NCBI GenBank assembly: GCA_013397865.1
Contig: VZTI01004827.1
Span: forward strand, 298,704 to 362,703
Reading direction: 5' to 3'
DNA: 64,000 bases
DNA from: Struthidea cinerea
Lineage: Eukaryota > Chordata > Aves > Passeriformes > Corcoracidae
Part shown: positions 45,601 to 58,900 of the stretch, piece by piece
Numbering within the stretch: the stretch's first letter is position 1
Layout of the letters: the number at the start of each line of letters is the position of its first letter
The notes under the pieces: generated by a model
Database searches by the model: none
What the model was told of the DNA's origin: nothing
Seen by the model: only the letters and a program-made list of their open reading frames with translations
Translations under genes and position numbers: made by a program

Positions 45601-46090
45601 TCATTTTCGTACAGCGTATTAAACCTCAAGACGTAGTTAACACTAATCCTGATTTATTTAGGATTTATCTGCATTATTAATTCCAGTCATGTTGTGAAAA
45701 AGTAGCAAGGGTTCCAGTTTGTATGTAAACTTGTGCCGTTTTGCAGAGAGGTTTATTTCAATCTTCTCCTTGAAGTGATATTTTAGCCAAAATTTCAGAC
45801 TTTCCCCTTTTAAAAACACTTCAGATAGAAGCTAGCCATAATAGTTTGTTTTATTGTTATTTTTTCCCCCCAGTAAATACCCTCTTGGACTATTTTATGC
45901 ATTAATCTGGATTTGATGTGGATTTAAACATTTACAATGCAAAATAATTTGGGTTAAAAATAATCCCCCTTGATAAAGCCAAAAAACCCCCCCAACTGTC
46001 ACCATCTCTGACAGCCAGACATCGGCGATTCTTGAATATGCAAATCAAGGTGAGGAGAAGCCTGAGAGCAGGAACGACCGTGGCTTCTTT
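45601..46090. promoter_or_regulatory. Candidate regulatory block right of CpG island
   Basis: AT-rich, repeat-free, with tightly spaced motifs: 'gcgtattaaacc', 'agttaacactaatcctg', 'gcattattaattccag', 'atgcattaatctggat', 'gggttaaaaataatccc' and 'gatatgcaaatcaagg'-like 'gaatatgcaaatcaagg', the last holding a perfect octamer ATGCAAAT for POU proteins. Several TAATC cores suggest K50 homeodomain binding. Enhancer inferred from motif density and the adjacent island. Confidence 0.42.
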
Positions 46091-49000
46091 TGATGGCCCG
46101 GTCAGTCAAACATCCCGACCCCCGACGATTCTGGATCCTGAGCTACCGAGGCTCAAACCTCGGCTCACTCCTCGTGCTCAGTCTCTCTACCCGCAGATCT
46201 CACTGCTCAGGCTGTGTCTCCATCCTGTCCCCAGGCTGGGATTCTGCAGGAGGAGAATATTCCTGCGGGATCTGTGTTGCCTGGTGGGCAGCACCCACCC
46301 TAAATTTCTAATTCAGGCCCTTCGTTGGGAGTGGTGCCAGGATACAATTTGCCTGTTCTCCTCTCCGAAGCCGTGGTGGTGCTGCTCCTCACCCGCCTCT
46401 TCACAGATATTCCCAACCAGATTGCCAGATTTAGAGGGAACAATATTCCAGCGTATTCGTTTCCTGAGTAGACACTTGGGACACTGACATCTCTTGATGA
46501 TCTCTGTGTGCAGGAACAACTGAACAGTTTCCTCAGAGAAAAATCCACTGAGGACTGCTGAAAAGTGGGACATCCTTGTAGTTCAGAAAGTCCTTTAATC
46601 TGAAGTTGTTGGTGACAGCAGCACTGCCTCCTCACTGATTCCATGCTCCTGCCTGCAGGACTGTTACTGGTCCCAGTTGATGACAGGACATTGGCTAGAT
46701 GGATCATTAATTTAATTTATTTTCTTATAATCTCTTAACTAATGTGGAAATGGGATGCATATGGTTTGGTTACAATATTTTTTCAATATAACAGAAATCC
46801 ATGAGGAATATCCCCTGATTACACCTTTGTAGTCACTGCCACAGTACCTGAACCAGAGGGGTTTGGCACCGAACTGACTCTTCCTTGCAGTCATGTCTTG
46901 AACTAGGTGCATGCTATGGTCTGGGACAGATCAATACCTGTACATTTACCAAAATTCTCATGTTTCTGTTATTCTGAATCCTGGTAATGTCTCTCTCTTC
47001 CTGGCTTTGTAATTTCTCTTGGGTTTTAAAGTAATTTCCAACAGCTCCATGGCAAAAGGCACCACTGGTAACCCAGGATTCCTTCGCCCTTGGTCAGACA
47101 GCGGGTGCTCATGCAGGGCTTTTGGGTGTGGGGTGGTGAGGCCATTGTGGGGTCACCAGGGGTTTCTGCTCAGGCTGGGAAGGGCAGCCCAGAGCTGGCC
47201 CCAGCCAACAGCACCTGGCTGGCACAGGGGGCTGAGCCTGCAGACCTGGGGATTCATCCTGGGGGATTCATCCCAGGGGAAGCCCAGCTGCTTGGCGTCC
47301 TCAAGCCAGCTCTGCAGCTGCTATCAGCCACTTCCATCACCTCCTGGGCTGTCAGTTTTCCAACAGAGCCAATATCCCCGGGCAACGGCTGGCAGCGAGA
47401 GGGGCGCATTGTCTCTTCCCTCCAGCAGTTTGAGGACAGTGTTGGCTCACACTCTGTTAGCAGGCAGACATCGGCCCCTGACCCTGGCACTGACCCTGAC
47501 ACTGACCGGCCGGTGGGTGGACACGAGGGGTTAAGGTGCGCCAGTGCAGTTCCCAGCACAGGACTGGGCAGGGCTGTCCACCAGGCTGGTGGGTGGGCAG
47601 CTCTCCCGATGCCCAGCGCTGGACGCGCCGATGTGGAAGCAAGGAGTCAGCTCCAGGCTGGGAAGTGGAGGCACTGAGCTGAGTCGTGCTCTCAGCAGGG
47701 AGTTGTTGCACATTTCGGGATGCCCCTGTGGAAATCAGGAGTGTCCATCCGGGAGCTGGGTGCAGGATTTTGGCAGAGGATTACAACACACTCCAGGTCT
47801 GGACTCAAGCGTGCTGAACAGCGTGCAAGACGCTGGAGGGACGCTGGCCCAACATTTTTCTCTGGGACAAGGTGCCCGTGTTGTGTCCACACCAGCCAGC
47901 CCGGACACTCCCTGTTGTGGGAACATCTCTGTTCCATAGTGGGCTTCACTCTGGGCAGGTGCAGACCCCCTGCCAAAGGACACCCCAGGGATGAACCCCC
48001 AGAAATCTAAAAGCCAATCAGCTGGAAAAGGTAACCCTGTTCCACCCAAGTTCCACCCAAACTGGGTTGTCTGACTCTAACTTCCAGTCACTTATCAGAG
48101 CTTTTCCCTATTGAAGACTTAAAGGCCTCCCAGTCAATAAACACATTAGCTCACTAAACATGCGGATGCCTTTTCTTCTCTGGATTAACCCTTTGGGAGC
48201 TGGGGCTTCCATTGGATTTGTTAGGATATTGATCACAGCTCATGTTTGCCTTTCAAACTCTGTTTCTGCTTTGGAATTGACAGATAGTTCCAGTGCTGAA
48301 GCCAAGCAGCAAATTCAGTGCAGCCACACAGAGAAGGAGCTTTGGGAATGGCCCACGTTGGGCTGCTCTGGGGCAGAGACCCCTTCTGGAGCCCCCCAGG
48401 GAACCACTCACCTCTACAAGAGTGACTTGGTCTCATAGGGAACTGCTAATTAAGCAAATACTGAAATGTTAAACAATGTCAGATGTATGTCTGTTTTTAG
48501 TATTAGCAAAAATTGTATTAAATTAAAATACACTTTAGCCTAATTTAGCTCTTCGTCCCCGACTGAACATCACAGGGCCTTGCAGTAAATGTCTGTAACT
48601 GTGCATGGAATGGAAAAGGAGCCCAGCTGAGCCAGCCCCACTGCTCTGGGTAAGAACACATTAAAGGAGCTCTTAGAGAATGATTTAGAAGAAACTTTGC
48701 AAAATGGAAAGGTCATATTTTATGACCCTGCTGACCCAAATGGATGCAAAAATATCAGAATTAGTGACCTAGAAGAAAGCAGATCTGGCTTTTTAACACA
48801 TGTGATAACCTTATCCTCTCATTCCCAGTTGCCTGAGAATCTGGGGTAAAATGTCGCTGGTTTTGGTTGGGGCTCTTCCCTGTCACACCTCTCGTGTATG
48901 TCAGAGTCCTCTTTTACACACTTTCTTAAAAATGCAGCTGCACCTGTCTGGCTCAGAACTGGGCAAAGCAGGTGTCAAGTTCCCTTTAATGTGGACCATA

Positions 49001-50159
49001 TTCTCAGGTTTTTGAGCTCCTGGTAAATCCTCCTCTTGTACAACTTCGCTGTTCCCGTGCACATACTGCTTTCTCCTGCCACTCTAGTAAGTTGTATTGA
49101 GTCTACATGCTTTGGTTTTAGGGCTGTCTGTTAGACTTGCTAAGATCGTCTCTTTTTTCCATCTAGTTGAGGATTTCATAGTTTTTCCTCTTTTTATACT
49201 TTTTTTGAAGAAGGATTTTTCAAAATTCTGCTGTGGACTGCATGTGAGCCATGCCTTTCCCAGACTGCCATACTAAGATAATCCTCTCACTGTACAACAT
49301 CTAACTTTATCCTCTTTCTAGGCATTAAATTTAATAACAAAACCCCCAAGAAGCTGGTATAAAAACTCATCCAAAACTTGCCTCCAGGCTTGGTTGCCCT
49401 TATGGTTCCTTTAGCCCCTCTTTCCTCACACAATCGCTCCCTTCCCATCCATGGGCTGCTGGGTTTAGCAGCACCTCCCTGTGCACATCAGCTCGACTTC
49501 TCCAACCATCCTGAGGAGGAGGAACATCCTCGTCTGATAAGGTGGAATCTTTCAGGCAAGGAATGCTGAAATTCTGTAATGCGTCTAGAAAAATCATTTT
49601 TTTCACATGGGTGTCACCATGTAGTGCACAACTTGGAGCTTATGTGGCCCAAAAGGCAACTGTTACAAATCTCTCATTGAAGTGAAATATCTGTATTTTG
49701 TGAGTTTAACGTCCTCTGTCGTGACATGTTGTACAGGGATTCGTCCTAGACGGGATTTGGTTGTCAGGGTTATTCCTATGGTTCTTGTTAGCCTCTGTGT
49801 TTACTTTTTGATTTATTCTCATTTAGGCAGCTGAGATTTCTCTTTGTCTTCAGAATTCTTGTAATGGGTTTGCATCATTTTCTGCATTATGCACTGGGGA
49901 AATTACCAATTCGGCACACAGCCGCGCTGAAACAGCCACACTGAAACTTTCTTTTAAAAGCTCAGTTCACATGTGGAGCATGATATTATTTACCACCCGA
50001 CCCACCTGGCAACATCCTCTGGAAATCCCTTAGAGCTTTGTCATGACTGTGACTGAAAACTGTGGCGTAATCCGAGAGGGAAAGGGTCTCTGTGTTTTAA
50101 TACTCATGGCAGAGAAGAAGCTGATAAGAGTCACAATTTAAAGAAGTTTTTCTAAGGCT
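46091..50159. other. Unique non-coding DNA
   Basis: GC-rich segment at 47090-47990 with long overlapping frames (47090-47677 plus) lacking domains and containing small duplications (for example 'gggattcatcc' twice at about 47250-47275). AT-rich patches at 48440-48560 and 48660-48800 may be regulatory. T-rich at 49150-49230. No gene or transposon is called. Confidence 0.42.
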
Positions 50160-50600
50160 GTGAATAATTAACCTTCCAGTGCTGCCGCCGATTTGCGATG
50201 TCACACGCAGGAAGCGGCGTCACTTCTCCGCTCCCGCGCGGTGGTGGCAGTTCCCGGCTCATTTCGGAGGCAGGTTGAGAGGATCAGTTCACGCTTCTCC
50301 ATCCCTGGCGCGGCATCAAGCCTGACGTGTCTCTGGTTTGCTGCCGCAGGAAGAGCCAGGCAGCGCACGGGGGTTGCTGATCTGGCTGCTCCAGGCGAGC
50401 CCGCGTGGCCACCTGTCCTGCCCTCCCTGTGGCCACAGCCTGTGCTCCTTCACCGGGAAGCAGAGTCTTACTCCTGCGGAGAGTATTTGTTTAAGAGGAT
50501 TTCCTTTCTCATGCAGGGGCTGCAGTAGCCATGCCAATAAGGGTGGGAGCGATTATGAGAGATTGACTGCTGGAATATAATCCCTGTGTGCTGCTGGTTT
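50160..50600. promoter_or_regulatory. Candidate regulatory element
   Basis: Starts with CpG-bearing sequence ('gctgccgccgatttgcgatg', 'ctccgctcccgcgcgg') and ends with an AT-containing motif group ('catgccaataagggtggg', 'gagcgattatgagagattga', 'ggaatataatccctg'). Repeat-free. The mix resembles the islands at 10 kb and 45 kb on a smaller scale. Judged only on composition. Confidence 0.36.
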
Positions 50601-53600
50601 GATCTGGGGAAGATTGCGTTTCAAAGGTAGCGGCTCATCCCACGCCAGGAGCGGCGTTCCACCCGTAAATAGGGCTCTAATGAGATCCGACAGCCCTGAT
50701 TTCTCTGGTGATACAGTAAAACAACACGACCAGTGCTGATGGTTTGGGGTCCTGACCTTTAACAAGGACTCACGACACAGGGCAAACTGCCCAAGAGAGA
50801 TGGAGGGGCAGGAGGCCAGGGGACAAGGTCGGTACATAATGAAGTGGTCAGCATTGGATTTCTGTCACTCACAGTGGTTAAGTACAACAGCGAGGGACTT
50901 CAGTAAGAGAAACTGTGAAAGAGCACATGCAGGAATCACAGAGAGCGGGGGATCTGGGGAGGGTCAGTTACCTTCTGCTGCGAGCTCCAGCAGTCCCAGT
51001 TACTTTGGTAATGAAGAGGGTGAGGGCAGGAATCATGCAAAGACAGCAAGAGAGCAGGGAGGGAGCATGGAAGATTAAAGCCAACAGAGGAGGAAATCCA
51101 AGGGGACTGGCAGTGCATGCACTGCGATCTGGGGCCGAGACCCAGAGAGATGAATGAAGCACCTGCAGCAGCAGAACAGTCTAGACCAGAGGGGGCCGAT
51201 GATGGAGCCCCTGGTTTGTCCAGCCAGCATTCCAGTGTCCCTGCTGTGGCAGCATGGACACTCCTGAGCATGGCCCTGGCCCAGGACCTGCTTACGCTGT
51301 CGGCTGTGGATCCCACAGCCATCGAGGAGCAGTGCCCAACCACGTGTGCCCCATCCCAGGTGCTTCCAGCCTCAGCCTGTTCTGGCGCCAGGAACTTCTT
51401 TGGGGCCGCAGGGGTGGCTCGTCTCATTTTAGTTCCTTTCTGCTGCTAAATCTAAATTTCGTGGGACTATTAGCTAAGAAACTAAAATACCCAAACCATT
51501 TGGTGTCAGACTGCCTGGGGTGAATGCAAAGAGCAAACAGTGAAATACAGAGGCAGCCAAGACCTGTTATGAAGGAGGCACTGGCATCTGATGGGGTCTG
51601 AATTTAACATCTGTTTCCTTTTCAAGGGTCCTCCTTCAGAGCTGAGTTTAATAGAAACGCTTCATTGCAATTTTGCTAATATGTCCATCTAGGCTTCAAG
51701 TGACACAAATTAGATGCATTCACCCAAAATACAAAAGAATTCTGTTACTAAGCAGTAACCTCAAAATTCAAGTGACCAGAAACCAAAGTGAGACTGGAAA
51801 ATCCGAACATGTTATTCATGTCCAGCATGGATGGGATGCTGGGTGGGATGCTAAAAGCAACTAAAATGGTACATGGTGAGTAGGAAAATATATTTTAAAG
51901 CCACTTTAGACACGGTAGCCCAAGCTAGGTTTATTTACATGAAGAAAAACATAATATATAGTTTTACAACTGCTGATCCCTTGGGAGGTGTTTGGGCTGC
52001 AGGGCCCACAAAGGACGGAACCAGTAAATCTGATGTGTACAGGAGTCCCTTATACAGTGGAAAATAACCTTTAGTCTCAGCTGTAGGACTGTGAGAATGA
52101 CTGCAGAGAGCGACCTGTGTCTGCACTGGCTATGGTCAATGCAAGATTTGCTCTTTTGCTGTTTTTTCTTTATTTGGGTGTTTTATTGTTGTTTTTTTTC
52201 TATTGTAAATGCAACCATTGAAGCCAGGCAACCTGTGAGAGAGGTGAAGTGCTTAATTCCAGAGCATTGTTTTAATTTGTCTTTGGATGAATTCTCACAT
52301 GCTTTCATGAGAAAATTGCCCATTAGAAGCATTCATTTAATTTAAGAACAGTTGGGAGAGGAAGGGTTGGGATGACAGATGGGGACTGTGGGTGTCTTAT
52401 AAGAGAGAGCTGAGCTTCTTGTGTTTATCTTTTTGTGGCACATAGTTGCTGTTCTCTGCTGCTTCCATTTTTTTAATCTGCACTTTTTTGTGCAGTATTT
52501 CTTAGAAATCTCTCCTCTTTTATACTGGAAGTCTAATAGATTTCATTAGGTTTTCCTGTAGTGTGTCAGCTTTAAAACATTCCAATATAACAGAGTGCAC
52601 GGAGGGAGCCTGATAGGAAAGCAGAGTAAAACAGGCTGGATTTCAGTCTAGTTTGGAATTGCACAGAATTTAGCAGCAAGGATACTGGAATATTGAACTG
52701 ATTTCTTCCCTTAACCCTCCCAGTGACTGTCCAGCAATGGTACACACGGGCTGAAGGAGTTTTATAGCTCTGCCAATGCCTTCACTGTGTAGTTGAAGTT
52801 GTTCTGAAGTTGTAATGACAAATAACCTGTAAGTTGTGGTGCCTTTGCCTTGGGACTGCCAGACCCCTGCATGAAACTAATTAAAATTTAAAAGTAAAAT
52901 TAATTCCTGTTAAAGAAAGATGGAAAACAGTGCAATGTTTGTTCGATATACGACTTGCTTTGCTCTGCAATAGAAACAGCAGCCTATAAATACAGGGCAG
53001 AAATTTCAAGCATTAGTCTCACTTGTTCTCACCATGTTACACATGAATTTATTTGCATCTCTATGTGCTGTCCCAAGGTTCTCATTGAACAAAACAAAAC
53101 AGGTGATATGAGAAGCAAAGTACATTTATTAGATTTTTGTTACTTTTCCATGAAGTTTTTCTTACTGTGACCCAGTTTTTCCCCTTACCCTTCACAATTT
53201 CTGAATGATTGGATCATTTTCCACTCTCCATTCTAATGACAAAACGTCTTTTCCAAGGCTCTGTCATTGCTTCCTTTGATTGCCACAGCCACTTCTTTTT
53301 GCTGCTACACACACATTTCAGTCCATAAAAAGTACACCTTAGGAGTTTTCTTGGTATTTGATTTGTCTTTTTTATCCCTTCAGATCCCTTGTTCTTCCTC
53401 CATCCCTCCTTCCTAACAAGTCAAGCTTGTTCACCACCTCCGGCCCTTCCCCTGCATGTTTTAGGTTCATGTTCCCACAGTCTCTCCATCAGTTCCATCA
53501 GAGATGAACCTCTACGTGTACTTCTCTTATTCTTTTGATCTCATAAAAACATCTCCATTCTTTCTTTCATCTGAATCACCTATATTGTTGTCCACCAGCT

Positions 53601-54419
53601 GAGCTGCAAAGCTTCTGCTTTCTCCTCTCTGCAGCCTGCACTGGCCCTACACGGCTCAGCTTTCCCTTCCCTAAGCTGTAGCCTCCCATGACAGTCCTTG
53701 AGCTGCTTCCATGCCTGCACCAGCAAGCCCAGTAAGGATCAGTGTGGTGTGAGCTCCATTTGGTCACCCCTGGTGCTGGAAGGGCAGGAAGGGGCTCGTT
53801 TGCTCCGTGAGAAAGGGCAGCATCCCACTTTGCCCCAGGACGGTTGGTGCTGTGGCATATCTGCCTTTCCTCTTGCAGTCAGCAAGGAGACATCTCATCC
53901 CAGTGAACCCCCTGGGAACCCCGGCCTGCTCCTTCCTTGGTCAATGCTCCAGTTCCACAGGACACGCTGACTGGCTTCCAGCTGCCTCTTCCTTCCTCGG
54001 AGCACCGCTGGCTCTGTTACAGACTCCTCTCTAGGAGATTTTCTATCAGCTGCCTCAGCCCTGGAAGCCGTTATCCCATGACCCATTGTCTGCACGAGCA
54101 GACAGGAGACAGGGACATTCCTGCATCTGTCTTTTCCTGCTGCCCTGATTTATTACACTGTAAAATAATAAAACGTTAAAAAGGTTGAACCTGAACTGAA
54201 GCTATGACTATGACACTATTAATCAAACTGGTGGAGAATTACTTTATATTCGGTGCCTTAAGCACTGATCCAGTCCACTAAAAGTTGGCCTGAAACATTG
54301 TCCATAATCTTAGTATTGGGCCTGGGAAAAGCAGTCCTGGATTTCGGTGTTCTCCTACGGTGTGTGGCCATGCAGGGCAGGCAGGCAGGGCTGGCTCATC
54401 AGGTTCTCCTGCTCTGCCG
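50601..54419. other. Unique non-coding DNA
   Basis: Mixed to 51540, then AT-rich. T-rich run at 52150-52200. Strong pyrimidine bias on the + strand at 53180-53600. Positions 54140-54175 contain 'taaaataataaaacg', a polyadenylation-like string with no exon attached. ORFs are unrecognised. Confidence 0.43.
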
Positions 54420-54800
54420 GCCATCGCAGCATCTCTTATCTCAGCCGTCGATGCCACGCTCACTTGATGTCTCAGTTCTGGAGCAGAGACATTCCAGCTG
54501 CTATCTGGGAAGGCTCTGGCCCCAAAAATATTTAGTTAGCAGCCATTCAGTTAAGTGGAATTGACTTTTTATCGGCTTTCCTCTGTACGTCTGCCACCAG
54601 CGAAGGCTGTTTCCTCCTTCCCTCTTCTCGGCCTGTCAGTCCACTCCGCATTCCTATCGGCAGCCGTTAGCTCTGATCAATACTAACCACTGTGTAACAG
54701 CTCATGCATGGCTGCCTTGGCTTGCATCGATCTGCCCCTTCCAACAGGTACCCGGCTATTTGAGGCAGCGACTCGAGATAAACACCTACTTTTACTTCAG
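54420..54800. promoter_or_regulatory. Candidate regulatory element
   Basis: Dense, repeat-free block: 'catctcttatctcagccg' (GATA site), 'ccaaaaatatttagttagca', 'cattcagttaagtggaattg', 'cctatcggcagccgttagc', 'ctctgatcaatactaacc', 'cttgcatcgatctgcc' (ATCGAT) and 'gcgactcgagataaacacc'. CpG-containing motifs are kept although the surrounding DNA is CpG-poor, which suggests selective constraint. Enhancer inferred. Confidence 0.4.
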
Positions 54801-57800
54801 GCTCATTCATTCTGGGGGGTTTCAAGGAGACCCAGTGCCCTACTCTGGAGACTCACCAAGAGCAGACTTGCAGCAACTGTCTGAGCCAATCATGACCACA
54901 CTGTGCTCCCCATCCCATCGCTTCTGACATCCAGCCTGTAAAAACGATGTCATACAAGCACTTCCAAAGCATCTAGCCTGGGAATGACACCTTGGACTGC
55001 TCGAGTTAGGAGAACTCAGTGGTTTTGCAATTAGGAACATGTGCATTGATGAGGCACAGAACTGGAGTGAGCAGCTGCGCACCAGGCATCTGCAACTGTC
55101 CTGCCACTGCTTCTCACTGGGGGACCCTCTTCTGTCCCAGCTGGGGATCTGGGGGCCCTGTCCCCATGTGCCCCATGTGCTCCAGCAGAACGCGGCATCC
55201 CTGACCTGGGCTGGCACTGGCCATCAGCCCACAGATTCCATGGGGCTGGTCGGGCCAGGGGTACCTGTGGGAGCAGATTTATTGTGCCAAGGGTACCGCA
55301 GAGAAACTGCTCAGATAGCAAACGCTCAGTGTCCTCCTCCAGCAGCACCCTCACACAGCAGAGGCTTTTGCTGAGGCGTAAAGCACCAGGGTTTCAGGAT
55401 GGCACTTTCAGGCCATCTGTTCTGGTCAGGTGCCATAACAGAACAGGAGGTAATGGACTATGAACATTGACTGGTCACCAGCAGTGTGCCGGCAGTCCTA
55501 CTTCTCCTTACTTGCTGCTGTCCCCAGATCTTCCAGCATTTAGGGAACTAGTCACCGTTTTGAAGGAACCCTAACAGCTGTCCCTGCACAGATGTGCTCC
55601 CCCGCCAGACTCCTGCGCAGACACCACTCCCAGCTCTGGGCTGTGGGCTGGGAGAGGGCAGAGGGGCACACACAGACACAGGTGCCTCTGCCAGAGATGC
55701 AGCCCCAGCTCCAATCTGGCAGGTAAATGCCCATGGATCAGACCTGTCCAGCCTGGAAAGCCTCTGAAAAAGTTAGAGAGGCCTTTCCTGGCTGGTTTGT
55801 ATGTGTGCCATTACAGAAGGGCTACAGGGCTGCCACGGCAGCTACAAACTTCTAGTGAAATGAGTGTTTATTATTACAGGTTTGATGCAGTTCCCAATAG
55901 ACCCTAATCAACAAGTAATAAGGCCTCGAGAGAGCAATTAGAAATCTGAACTTTAACTCTCTTATAACCAGAGTGCAGGAAGTGACTTCTGCTCCAGTTT
56001 GGGGTTTGCCACCTGGCATGTGAACGAGGGGGAAATACCAAAAACCTGAAATACGGAATAACTGCAGACAAGTATTTGAACAATGAGGTACAAGGTCCAT
56101 TTCTGTGGCAAGTAAATGTGTGTGTGGCAAAAAGCATAATGATTTAGGGGGATTCATGCCCAAATACGCAGCCTCTCTATCACATCTAGGTGTTTTCAAT
56201 GCTTCTTCCCAGCTTTAGACAAACACCAAGGGTGTTCAGTGCTTGTACACGTGCAGCATCTGCCCCCCCTTAAAGAAAAAAAATTACCCCAGTTTTCCCA
56301 CTTATGAAATAACAACAATATCTGCCTAAAGGCAACACCAACCCTTGAGATGCGGGTTTGCTCAGAACTTGTTTTGAATACTTCGGATGGGCCACTTCAG
56401 ATAGGAACTGCACATTGAGTAATTCTTGCCGTAGAAAGTCACGTGGCTAATGGAAAGCAAAAAATTGCATAAGAGCCCATCTGCGTAGCACGGCTGAGTC
56501 GGGGAATGTTGGCCAAGAGGGCTCACACTCCGCCAGCCTGCCGAAGCGGCGGGGGGCACTTGACTTCCCATGGAGCTGTGGCAGCACCAGCACACATCCA
56601 CAGCTGGGATAACCCTGGTCCTTCAGACTTGAGGGGTGTTCCTCAAAAGTGTTATTACTTTCCTGATTTTTCTTCTGAGATGCCGAATGTTTGAAGGCCG
56701 TGCTCTAGTTCCCTCGGGAAGTTACGCCGAGCCAGCAGGCAGTGGCAGCAGGTGTGAGGCTCAGCGTGGCACGGGGCAGTGACTGGAGTTACCTGTAGAT
56801 ACACACGGCTCCTGCACCCAACAGGTGCAGCTGGGTGAGGTGAGGTCCTGCCCTCTTTCAGGGCTGGGAGCACCGACCGTGGAATGGGGCCGCACACTTC
56901 CCACTCAGACTTCCAACGGGGAGTGCTGGCAATGCCATGGTCCTGTCCCAAGCCCGGGATGCTGTGGCTGGGAGGAGGAAGGGCTGCGTCCCTGCCAGCT
57001 GCCCTCCAGCAGGGCAGGCCCCGGAGCCTGAAGATCCAGGTGAATTTTAGATGTCCCAGCCTTAAAGAAATTTCAGGTCTCAAAACTTTCATTTGATGTA
57101 TAACTGGAGCCAGCAGAGGGAGTGAAATGCAGGGACACTGTAGAGTCCATGACGAAAGGAGCTGCCAGGCTTTGATCCAGGTGCATCTGGTTCAATGACA
57201 CATCTCAGAACCCAAAGTGAGGGTGTACCAGCTCAGCCCTGGGCCACAGGTGACACAGATATGGATTAACAGAGGCAGGTTATCACCTGTAGGAGTGAGG
57301 GATTGTCTCCTGCATCATTATCAATGGAAAAAATAGATGTTCTTGGGGCTAACATTGGATGTTTCCAGTATGAAAAAAGTACCAGAGGAACCTCAACCTC
57401 TCAAATAATTCCTGTTCCAAGGGGGTCTGAATGCTGTCTCCATGAATAGGTTCAAATGCTTCATCTTCTGGCACTGTTCATACAGTCCTGAGAGTGACCA
57501 TATAAAGTCCTGAGGAGAAGCCTAAAACCAGCAATGCTGATACTGCACCTTGTTCTCTTACGCCTCCAAAATATCCTGGTCTTGGCATTACCCTAAGCAC
57601 TAAATGTGACAGACATATTCACAAACAGCTTCTTGCTGATTTCTAAGTTAACTTCTTTCTTCAAAAATAGCAATTTTGCAAAGGGATTACTTCTTCAGCA
57701 TCCACTTAGGATTTTTTTTAGACTCATCTTTTAATGTGCCTTCGAAGACAGAGATAGTTTCCCCTTTTGACTGAGCATTGGCCATCTTCATTCACCATTT

Positions 57801-58239
57801 GATTGGAAGAGATAGGACATGATCTTTACTAAACTCTTTAGTAACCTGTGAGCTTCCTCCCAGCTGCCTCTGAAGGAGAACTTTGAAAAGTCTTTTAATC
57901 TGTGTGTTTACACACCAAAGAAACACTTCTTTTAGCAAAATGCAAAATTGTAACAAGTTGGTAGCTTTAATAATTGCATTCAATACTGGGGAATTAGCTT
58001 AAAATACGTTTTTCCTCCTTGAAATGAGATTATGTTTGTGCCTGGATCAAGCAACTCTGCACCAGTCTTGAACTTGTTAAAGATGGAAATCAGAATAACC
58101 ACTGCAATATTGAAAAGGTAAAACAAGAACAGAATGGCAACTGGCCAGTGTTTATGAATCAGAGAATATGATCATGAAATCATAAGAATAACCACCAAAA
58201 GGTAAATAAATTACCCAGCCTACTACTTATTTTCATGTG
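54801..58239. other. Unique non-coding DNA
   Basis: No transposon or gene is recognised. Opposing ORFs at 54840-55374 and 56655-57096 lack domains. A motif-bearing patch lies at 56375-56490 ('gagtaattcttgccgtag', 'gtcacgtggctaatgg' with an E-box CACGTG). AT-rich from 57640 on. Confidence 0.43.
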
Positions 58240-58500
58240 CAGCTTGACACAAAAGCTGCAGCTATGAATGATTTATACCAGTTTTAACAATAATACTCAT
58301 TTTCCTGAAAGATGGTCAGCACTCAGGCTGCTGTGGGCACCGTGCCAGTCATTGAAAGGTTAATGTCTCAGCAGCAATACATTAAATTATGAATTACACC
58401 GGTCCCAAAATGGAAGGTTATTAGCTTGGTATGTTTAATTAGCCCGGCTCGAACTTTGCCATCTGCCAGCAGTGCCCATCACTAATGCACGGCCACGTGG
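58240..58500. promoter_or_regulatory. Candidate regulatory element
   Basis: Includes 'gctatgaatgatttatac', 'cattaaattatgaattacac', 'ggaaggttattagcttgg', 'atgtttaattagcccggc' and, at the end, 'gcacggccacgtggg' with an E-box. TAATTA/TTAATTAG cores recur four times in 160 bp. It adjoins a CpG-rich stretch. Enhancer inferred. Confidence 0.38.
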
Positions 58501-58900
58501 GATAGGAGGGGTGGGAATAAGATGCCAGAAGCAGCAGACATTCCCCTCCCGGCCGGCCCGGCTCACCTGCGCAGCTCTGCAGTCCTCCGCAGGGCGCAGG
58601 GCCGCTGGCACACGCGGAGCTGCCGGCACACCCCGGCTGTCCCCAGCCTTTGGGACAGTCACCTGCCAGGGCCGCTGTCTGTCACTGCTCAGGACAGCTG
58701 TCCTGGTTACACCCCGCACCTCCCCGTGAGAGGAGAGGGCGGACAGGTGTGGGCCCAAGGCGTACCTGAGCCCCAGGAGTGCCAGAAACAGAATCCTTTC
58801 CTAGGCACCGTCCGGAGCCGCAGCGCCGGGGCCTGGCAGCGCTGCCGGGAGGTGCGGGGACAGCGGCGGCTGCGGGCCAGCGCTCGGGGATGTGGGAAGC
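58501..58900. promoter_or_regulatory. CpG-rich stretch
   Basis: CpG-dense patches at 58545-58640 ('cccggccggcccggctcacc') and 58805-58890 ('gtccggagccgcagcgccgg', 'cggcggctgcgggccagcgc') separated by weaker sequence. May be a split CpG island. Open frames on both strands follow from the GC content and are not called as genes. Confidence 0.45.
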
